DNA of 9,579 bases from JBCCRH01 sp039208045 (lineage in GTDB: Bacteria > Bacteroidota > Bacteroidia > Chitinophagales > Saprospiraceae). Every line of letters begins with the position of its first letter. Position 1 is the stretch's first letter. Made by a program: the position numbers and the translations under genes. Positions 4,921 to 9,579 of this stretch are shown in pieces. Below the pieces are notes generated by a model. The model saw nothing but the letters and a program-made list of their open reading frames with translations. It searched no databases and was not told where the DNA came from. The stretch is taken from positions 1 to 9,579 of the forward strand of contig JBCCRH010000230.1 of assembly GCA_039208045.1 (NCBI GenBank), written 5' to 3'.

Positions 4921-6714
4921 TTAATCAGCTTTCAGCTCAAATTCTCTTGGGAAAAAGCTAGGTCGCAGAGAGCTAGGGTCAGCCTTGAATCGTTTGTGAA
5001 TCGCTAGGCGCTCTTTGGGGGCAAACAAGAAGATATAAGGCTGTTCCTCATAAACCATTTGTTGAAAAGACTTATACAAGCCTGCCCGTTCTTCTTCATC
5101 TAGTGTCACTCTGATTTGATCGATCAAGTCGTCACTCGCTGCGCTACCAAAGCCCACCCGATTAGTACCGTTGGGATTATCGCTATCGGTATGCCATATT
5201 TGCTTGAAATCATCTGGTGTGGGGTCTTGTGCCCAAGCCCCTGCAAACATTTCGAAGGTTCGGGTCTTTAGCTGTTCATACAGCACCGTAAATTCCACTC
5301 GATCTATATTGAGCTTCACCCCTGCCTGTGGGAAGGTTACCTCTAATAATTGTGCCAGATTATTCCCAAATTTACCGTTGGAAGTGGCCAAGAAATCAAT
5401 TTCCAATTCCACCTGCTCGCCATCAATTTCTTTATCGACTACTCCATTACTATTGGAATCCACCCAACCGGCCTCTTCCAAGAGTGCTTTCGCTCTAGCT
5501 ACACTAAAAGCAATGGGCTTGAGGGCTTCATTAAAATAAGGTTTGCTGGGCGCTACTGGGCCAATACGCCGCTCGCCTAGGCCATAGAATAGTTCTTCTA
5601 TGATCTGATCGACATCTACCAAATGGGTAATCGCTCTGCGCACCCGCTTATCCTGAAGCTTAGGGTCTTTGGTGTTTAGACCAATGTAGTAAAGCTGTAG
5701 CGCGTTGGGAGCATATAGATTATAGTTATCAGTGACTAGCTCGTTCGCCTGCAAGTCAATGAAATCTTTTACATCAATCTGGGCAGTCACATCGATCAGT
5801 TGATCCTTAAGGGCCGCGACAGTAGCTGTTTGGTCCGTAATAATCTTATAGACGACCTGATCTGGTCTAGCCGCCATTAACTCATTAGTAGCCGTTAATT
5901 GATCTCCCCACCAATCTTTTTTTCGGTTCAGAATGATCTGTTGGCCTGTTTCCCAGCTTTCTAGCGTATAAGGCCCAGCTCCCATTACCTTGCCCTTGTT
6001 GCGAGCAAACTCATCAGAGTTGAAGATATTGGCAAACTCTTGTAGCTGAGGATAAGTCGTCTCTAAGCTAGCCTGTTTTGCGGGGTCGGTAAGGTCAACC
6101 AACGAAATATCGTTGAGCAGGCCATTAGCATCGTAGATATAAGCAGGATAAATGGGGACATTGCTAATCGCCGCTTCCCCAATGATATATTTTTGCGCCG
6201 TCGAAATGGTAAATCTTTTTGGATTGGTAGCGTCTATTTCTATATCGCGAATGAAATCCAGATAGCTTCTGGCAGGCCCAGCATTTACTTTTGGATTAAA
6301 CAAAATTTTGAGTGTAAAAGCAACATCCTCACCAGTGATCGGCGTACCATTGTCCCAAACTGCTTCGTCGTGAATTTCGTAGGTGTACGCTACCCCTCCG
6401 GCGAAAGGGCCTGAGGTAATCTCATTGATTTCTGGGCGTGCCTTTGCGAGTTGTGGCGTGAGCTCAAAGGTCTGGTGGTCAAAGTCGAGTAGGTATAAGA
6501 AGATATTTTCGTAAACGGCTCTAGAGTAGGTATTGGTGGTGATCAGCGGATTGATACGGTCGGGTTCTGCGGGTAGTCGGGCGTAGACGGTATTTTCGGT
6601 ACTGTATTTGGGGGTTGCCTCCGTAGTATTTTCTTCTGTAGGGGCATCGTTTCCACAGCCAGCGACTACAAAAAGGAGTGCTAGCAGGGATAGTAAATGG
6701 GATAATTTGATCAT
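4921..6714 (-). CDS. Peptide/nickel-type ABC transporter substrate-binding lipoprotein (SBP family 5)
   Basis: This extracytoplasmic receptor captures oligopeptide-like ligand and delivers it to the OppB/OppC channel. I chose the ATG at 6714, because it gives a proper lipoprotein signal (MIKLSHLLSLLALLFVVAGC, Cys20); an in-frame ATG at 6765 would put 17 polar residues in front of it. The protein has 597 residues, normal for this family. After an acidic Thr/Glu linker come EPDRINPL (about 50-57), AVWDNGTPITGEDVAFTL (118-135, the core family-5 signature), GAGPYTLESW (245-254) and a VRRAITHLVDVDQII segment typical of the second lobe. A DSNSNGVVD loop at 419-427 resembles a calcium-type Asp/Asn loop. 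It is the first gene of a three-gene operon and no ATPase gene follows. The ligand is unknown; peptide, nickel and other small solutes all occur in the family. Confidence 0.93.
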   Translation of the reverse strand: MIKLSHLLSLLALLFVVAGCGNDAPTEENTTEATPKYSTENTVYARLPAEPDRINPLITTNTYSRAVYENIFLYLLDFDHQTFELTPQLAKARPEINEITSGPFAGGVAYTYEIHDEAVWDNGTPITGEDVAFTLKILFNPKVNAGPARSYLDFIRDIEIDATNPKRFTISTAQKYIIGEAAISNVPIYPAYIYDANGLLNDISLVDLTDPAKQASLETTYPQLQEFANIFNSDEFARNKGKVMGAGPYTLESWETGQQIILNRKKDWWGDQLTATNELMAARPDQVVYKIITDQTATVAALKDQLIDVTAQIDVKDFIDLQANELVTDNYNLYAPNALQLYYIGLNTKDPKLQDKRVRRAITHLVDVDQIIEELFYGLGERRIGPVAPSKPYFNEALKPIAFSVARAKALLEEAGWVDSNSNGVVDKEIDGEQVELEIDFLATSNGKFGNNLAQLLEVTFPQAGVKLNIDRVEFTVLYEQLKTRTFEMFAGAWAQDPTPDDFKQIWHTDSDNPNGTNRVGFGSAASDDLIDQIRVTLDEEERAGLYKSFQQMVYEEQPYIFLFAPKERLAIHKRFKADPSSLRPSFFPREFELKAD

Positions 6715-6889
6715 AGGTAACACATTAGGTTTAGAAGACTGTAAGGATTTCACGGTCGTTGTCACAGCCGAAGCTCTAATTTAGCGGATTTAGCGCAAAG
6801 GCCCCATCAAATTGAAAAAAATTGGATAGCGTAATTAAAATAAAGTGTAAACATAAGGGGTAGCGCCGTGTTTTTACCAAAAAAATAAT
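6715..6889. other. Divergent intergenic region between importer operon and epimerase
   Basis: These 175 nt must hold promoters for two divergent genes, but no clean TTTG-N19-TAnnTTTG pair is visible on either strand. The nearest minus-strand candidate is TATGTTTA (6855-6848), one base off consensus and spaced 22 nt from a TTTG. A tandem 9-nt repeat, ATTTAGCG at 6779-6786 and 6788-6795, could be a regulator site. Confidence 0.35.
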
Positions 6890-7801
6890 ATGGCAAAAGT
6901 ATTGGTTGCAGGGGGTTCTGGTTTAGTAGGAAGCAGATTGTGTCAGTTGTTACAAGAGGCAGGTCACGAAGTGGCCATTCTAAGCCGTAGTGCGCGAAAA
7001 ACAAGCCCTTACCAAGTTTATCAATGGGATGTAGAAAAGGGTAGCATTGATCCAGCAGCAGTTCAAGAGGCAGGGTATATTATCAATCTGGCAGGCGCAG
7101 GGATTGCGGACAAGCCCTGGACGGCCAAGCGCAAGGCGCTGATTACTAGTAGTCGCGTAGACTCCACTAGGCTTTTGCTAAAAAGCATTCAAGAACAAGG
7201 GGCAACACCTAAGGCCTTTATATCAAGTGCTGCTATCGGATATTATGGGGATCGAGGGGAGGAAGTAGTCGACGAGTCGAGTAGCTCAGGAAGGGGTTTT
7301 TTGGCAGACAGTTGTATTGCTTGGGAAGAAGCTATTCAGGAGGTGATAGACAGTGGGATTCGTACCTTTTATATACGGATTGGCATTGTGCTATCGACTA
7401 AGGGCGGTGCCTTGGAGAAAATGATGATTCCATCCAATTTCCTGTTGGGAACCTACTTTGGAGATGGCAAGCAGTGGTACTCTTGGATACACATCGACGA
7501 CCTGTGCCGATTATTTATGCAGGGGATAGCGCAAGATAATTTGGAGGGAGTGATTAATGGAGTGTCGCCCCATCCTGCGCGTAATAAAGAATTGACCAAC
7601 CAGCTGGGTAAGGCCATTAAAAAGCCGTTTCTGCTAATGCCTGCTCCTGCCTTTACCCTGCGCCTAGCGCTGGGGGAGATGGCAGACACTATTTTGGGGA
7701 GTGCGCGGGTGCAGTCTAAACGGATGGAGGAGGTAGGCTTTGAGTTTAAGTTTCCTACTTTAGAAGTGGCATTAAGGGATTTATTGGATCGGAAGATTTA
7801 A
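6890..7801 (+). CDS. TIGR01777/YfcH-type NAD(P)-dependent epimerase (SDR family, DUF1731)
   Basis: This is a cytoplasmic extended-SDR protein of 303 residues, the usual size of the TIGR01777 (YfcH, SulA-like) family. The Rossmann fold opens with VLVAGGSGLVGSRL, whose GxxGxxG glycines are residues 8, 11 and 14. INLAGAGI (65-72) follows, then SRVDSTR (88-94) and the family motif SSAAIGYYG (112-120), which takes the place of the classical YxxxK active site. WSWIH-like WYSWIHIDDLCR and a GVINGVSP stretch fit the substrate lobe. The last about 50 residues (PAPAFTLRLALGEMAD ... GFEFKFPTLEVAL) match DUF1731. Substrates of this family are not established. The start is the only ATG preceded by an A-rich leader. 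The gene is monocistronic; its stop abuts a terminator hairpin shared with the convergent HAD gene. Confidence 0.93.
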   Translation: MAKVLVAGGSGLVGSRLCQLLQEAGHEVAILSRSARKTSPYQVYQWDVEKGSIDPAAVQEAGYIINLAGAGIADKPWTAKRKALITSSRVDSTRLLLKSIQEQGATPKAFISSAAIGYYGDRGEEVVDESSSSGRGFLADSCIAWEEAIQEVIDSGIRTFYIRIGIVLSTKGGALEKMMIPSNFLLGTYFGDGKQWYSWIHIDDLCRLFMQGIAQDNLEGVINGVSPHPARNKELTNQLGKAIKKPFLLMPAPAFTLRLALGEMADTILGSARVQSKRMEEVGFEFKFPTLEVALRDLLDRKI

Positions 7802-7806
7802 AAAAA

Positions 7807-7838
7807 TCCCCCGTCGATGCTTTTAAATCGGCGGGGGA
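7807..7838 (-). terminator. Convergent intrinsic terminator (best fit to the HAD gene)
   Basis: TCCCCCGTCGAT (7807-7818) pairs with ATCGGCGGGGGA (7827-7838) over 12 positions, one of them G-T, with an 8-nt loop. On the minus strand the stem is followed by seven T (complement of 7800-7806), so it ends the HAD transcript. In the plus direction the hairpin lies 5 nt after the epimerase stop but has no T-run. Confidence 0.75.
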
Positions 7839-7869
7839 AGCAAAGCTGGAAGGGTAATTCCAAATGCTG

Positions 7870-8304
7870 TTAATCTTTAAATACCTCGATCTCGTGGGTA
7901 CGTACCACCAGATCGGTAAATTTTCCTTTAAAGCGAGTTGCTTTTACAATGTGGTTATCAATCCAGTGATAGTTACCACCACGTGGTTTGTTCATTAATA
8001 AGCCATGGTATTGGAAGCCGTGCTTCTTCAACCATTCTTCTGTAATTTCACGATGCACCTCTGTGCGAGAAGTGAAAAATGTGATGATATGACCTTCTTC
8101 ATACCATTTATTGAGGATGCGAAGCGCATCGGGGTAAGGTAGGGTAGTACCCATACGCTCCGGCTCTTCATTAGGGATGTCATCACAAATAGTGCCATCA
8201 ATATCGATCAAGAAATTCTTCACCGTATCAGGAAGCACTGGGCTTACTGACTCTCCTTTCTCGTTATAGGCTGATTGTAATTGATGTTCGTTTGTACTGA
8301 TCAT
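7870..8304 (-). CDS. Small HAD-superfamily hydrolase
   Basis: This is probably a cytoplasmic phosphatase with a minimal HAD fold and no obvious cap domain. It has 144 residues. Motif I is NFLIDIDGTICDD, with nucleophile Asp34 and general acid/base Asp36. Motif II is FFTSRT, with Thr78. The motif III Lys is probably Lys106 in MNKPRGG. The motif IV acidic residue is probably Asp116 in HWIDNH. Similar short proteins in this phylum are sometimes labelled phosphoheptose isomerase or capsule-related phosphatase, but the sequence supports only HAD hydrolase. About 28 residues precede motif I, a longer N-terminus than usual for such small members. The ATG at 8304 sits in a small palindrome (TGATC-ata-GATCA, 8298-8310). 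The gene lies 115 nt downstream of the M23 peptidase and ends at a terminator. Confidence 0.85.
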   Translation of the reverse strand: MISTNEHQLQSAYNEKGESVSPVLPDTVKNFLIDIDGTICDDIPNEEPERMGTTLPYPDALRILNKWYEEGHIITFFTSRTEVHREITEEWLKKHGFQYHGLLMNKPRGGNYHWIDNHIVKATRFKGKFTDLVVRTHEIEVFKD

Positions 8305-8331
8305 AGATCATTATTTTGAAATTCCGCAATA

Positions 8332-8350
8332 GACTATATTATCAATAGTC
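8332..8350. repeat. Inverted repeat upstream of the HAD gene
   Basis: GACTAT (8332-8337) and ATAGTC (8345-8350) are separated by 7 nt, about 30 nt before the HAD start. It could be an operator or a small hairpin. The gap 8305-8419 shows no consensus promoter and no terminator for the peptidase gene, so read-through from 8420 is possible. Confidence 0.3.
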
Positions 8351-8419
8351 GATTTTGTTTACATATAAAATACTCTCAGTGGTGGAAACGGTTAGGGACG
8401 GGTATAGCTGCGTATTGGT

Positions 8420-9331
8420 CTAAAAACTAATGTAATCGGTAGGGTCAACAGGGTTTCCTTTATACCACAGTTCAAAGTGTAAGTGTGGCCCATCTGTTAG
8501 TGTTCCTGTGTTCCCTATAATGGCTATTGCTTCGCCAGCTTTCACAAAGCTACCAGCTTTTTTCAATAAAACAGAATTGTGTTTGTAAAATGTAATTAAA
8601 TTATTACCGTGCTGAATACCAATGGTATTTCCAGTTTCTAGGGTCCAATCCGAGATAAAAACATATCCATCCATTGCCGCTTTAATCGGCGTGTTTTTGG
8701 GGGCTAGTACATCTACGCCCTGATGGCCTTCATCCGGTTTAAAGCCTGCACTGATTTCTCCGGTAGCCGGAGAGACAAAAAACAGTTGTTCCAATGGCTT
8801 GCTCCGTGGAGCAAAGCTATCGGCTGCCCGTCCACTTTGAGCGATCACACCGATCTCTGCTAGTTCCATTTCACGACGCATTTCGGCATCCACATTATTA
8901 GGCGATACTTCCTCCATAGTCGTATCCGAGGTAGTTTGCGCAGCGGCTACATCATTTTCCAAGTCTTGGGCGGTTTGAACTTCACCAGTTAGCAGGCGCT
9001 TAAAATTGTCTGTGTAGGTTTGTTGGGCTTCTAGGTCTTCTTGTAGCTGCTCAATCTGGTCATTTAACTCATCTATCGCTTGGACATTCACCACATTGTC
9101 GTAGCCAGGGATGTATCTTTTGATAGGTGTAAAGGCAATAAGTGCAAATACCAAAATAGCTAGAACGACAAGTAAGGTACTAGCCAACAAATAGACATTC
9201 AGCAAATTGAGTCGATAAGAGCCTACTTCTTCGAAGGTATCATTATTCATCAATACCAAACGATAGGTATGCTTGAGCTGCTCTTTCCATCGCTCCCACC
9301 GACTGTTTTCTTTTTTGTTTCCTTCAAACAT
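8420..9331 (-). CDS. Membrane-anchored M23 (LytM-type) metallopeptidase
   Basis: This is a likely peptidoglycan endopeptidase, or a regulator of one, anchored in the inner membrane. It has 303 residues: a cytoplasmic N-terminal tail with TYRLVLMNNDTFEEVGSYRL (22-41), one transmembrane helix (about 45-68), a coiled coil (about 84-112, IDELNDQIEQLQEDLEAQQ), a low-complexity Asp/Thr linker, then the M23 domain from about 190. All zinc and catalytic residues are present: HQGVD (His203, Asp207), YKH (His251) and HLHFE (His283, His285), so it should be active rather than a degenerate LytM factor. It ends NPVDPTDYISF, close to the catalytic core. In related genomes such proteins often neighbour cell-shape genes such as bactofilin, or alaS; neither is visible here. 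A -7-like box at 9467-9460 suggests a leader of about 120 nt. Confidence 0.93.
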   Translation of the reverse strand: MFEGNKKENSRWERWKEQLKHTYRLVLMNNDTFEEVGSYRLNLLNVYLLASTLLVVLAILVFALIAFTPIKRYIPGYDNVVNVQAIDELNDQIEQLQEDLEAQQTYTDNFKRLLTGEVQTAQDLENDVAAAQTTSDTTMEEVSPNNVDAEMRREMELAEIGVIAQSGRAADSFAPRSKPLEQLFFVSPATGEISAGFKPDEGHQGVDVLAPKNTPIKAAMDGYVFISDWTLETGNTIGIQHGNNLITFYKHNSVLLKKAGSFVKAGEAIAIIGNTGTLTDGPHLHFELWYKGNPVDPTDYISF

Positions 9332-9421
9332 CTACTATACAGTTTCTTTTTAATTTTAGGTATCAAGTTGCCAGTAGCGTTAAATTGACCGCCCAAATAC
9401 ACTAAATATTGAAATAGCAAG

Positions 9422-9452
9422 TTTGTTCTATAAGTAGAAAGCAATATTTTTG
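9422..9452 (+). promoter_or_regulatory. Bacteroidota-type promoter for the right-edge lipoprotein gene
   Basis: TTTG (9422-9425), a 19-nt spacer and TATTTTTG (9445-9452) match the consensus, with the same spacing and the same -7 box as the promoter at 1866-1896. Transcription would start near 9460, about 60 nt before the proposed TTG start. Confidence 0.65.
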
Positions 9453-9459
9453 TTGCCTG

Positions 9460-9467
9460 CAAAGGTA
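9460..9467 (-). promoter_or_regulatory. -7 box for the M23 peptidase gene
   Basis: On the minus strand 9467-9460 reads TACCTTTG, a full match to TAnnTTTG, followed by CA as in many Bacteroidota promoters. The only TTTG upstream (9485-9482) is spaced 14 nt, too close for a good -33 box, so the call is tentative. Confidence 0.5.
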
Positions 9468-9520
9468 AGATAATTACCATACAAATTGCTCTGTTTTGTT
9501 CAATGTGAAAATGTTACGAT

Positions 9521-9579
9521 TTGAGAACCATTACTAGACTCTCGCTTATTATACTAGTGGTTGCCCTTTCGGCTTGCGC
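9521..9579 (+). CDS. Lipoprotein signal peptide, 5' end of a gene leaving the window
   Basis: From a TTG at 9521 the frame reads RTITRLSLIILVVALSAC up to the edge: basic start, hydrophobic core and a canonical lipobox LSAC with Cys19. No in-frame ATG or GTG exists upstream before a TGA at 9508, so the start would be TTG. The nearby ATG at 9511 is in another frame that stops after eight codons. A good promoter lies 70 nt upstream. Only 19 complete codons are visible, so nothing can be said about function. The main doubt is the rare start codon or a sequencing error at the start. Confidence 0.55.
   Translation, partial: MRTITRLSLIILVVALSAC

Noticed and set aside
5171..5539. 122-codon open frame on the plus strand
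   Set aside because: Antisense to the binding-protein gene, with no recognisable protein features.
6715..6765. Longer start of the binding-protein gene at 6765
   Set aside because: It puts 17 polar residues before a complete lipoprotein signal peptide; the ATG at 6714 gives the standard start with Cys20.
6807..7004. 65-codon minus-strand frame across the intergenic region and epimerase start
   Set aside because: It overlaps the Rossmann motif of the epimerase and shows no signal or domain of its own.
9250..9480. 76-codon minus-strand frame upstream of the peptidase
   Set aside because: It overlaps the peptidase start in another frame and spans its promoter region; low-complexity Lys/Ser composition suggests chance.
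1..9579. CRISPR arrays, tRNAs, insertion sequences or prophage genes
   Set aside because: No regularly spaced repeats, cloverleaf-like segments, transposase or phage motifs were seen on either strand.

Overview
The window looks like ordinary chromosome from a member of the Bacteroidota, possibly near Saprospiria (the class is a weak guess). Four things point there. Several promoters fit the Bacteroidota -33/-7 pattern (TTTG, about 19-20 nt, TAnnTTTG). Translation starts lack Shine-Dalgarno sequences and often sit in A-rich leaders. There is a small Cys-containing lipoprotein of a type I associate with this phylum. The M23 peptidase has the cytoplasmic-tail / one-helix / coiled-coil layout common there. 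I see no phage, IS, CRISPR, tRNA or rRNA.

Layout from left to right. (1) 1-1153, minus: a nearly complete PLP-dependent cystathionine gamma-synthase/lyase, cut by the left edge. (2) 1154-1477: a 324-nt gap with an elaborate nest of inverted repeats in the leader of that gene, a 25-codon ORF whose stop overlaps its start codon, and a terminator for the next gene. (3) 1478-1750, minus: a histone-like HU protein, with a clear promoter. (4) 1928-2119, plus: a 63-residue lipoprotein, with its own promoter. (5) 6714-2144, minus: a three-gene peptide/nickel-type ABC importer operon (binding lipoprotein, OppB-like permease, OppC-like permease) with no ATPase gene. Both permeases carry insertions relative to the usual family lengths. 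(6) 6890-7801, plus: a TIGR01777/YfcH-type SDR epimerase. (7) 7870-8304, minus: a small HAD-superfamily hydrolase, sharing a convergent terminator with the epimerase. (8) 8420-9331, minus: a membrane-anchored M23 (LytM-type) peptidase. (9) 9521-9579, plus: the signal peptide of a lipoprotein leaving the window, divergent from the peptidase, with promoter boxes for both genes almost abutting.

The genes do not form one pathway. The importer operon is the only multi-gene unit: the lipoprotein captures peptide-like ligand, the two permeases form the channel, and an ATPase pair encoded elsewhere must power it. The most unusual non-coding signal is the sulfur-amino-acid gene leader at 1154-1290. 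There, mutually exclusive hairpins and an overlapping short ORF precede the start codon. This could be a regulatory leader or a dispersed palindromic repeat; one window cannot decide. I did not find a convincing new multi-gene system.
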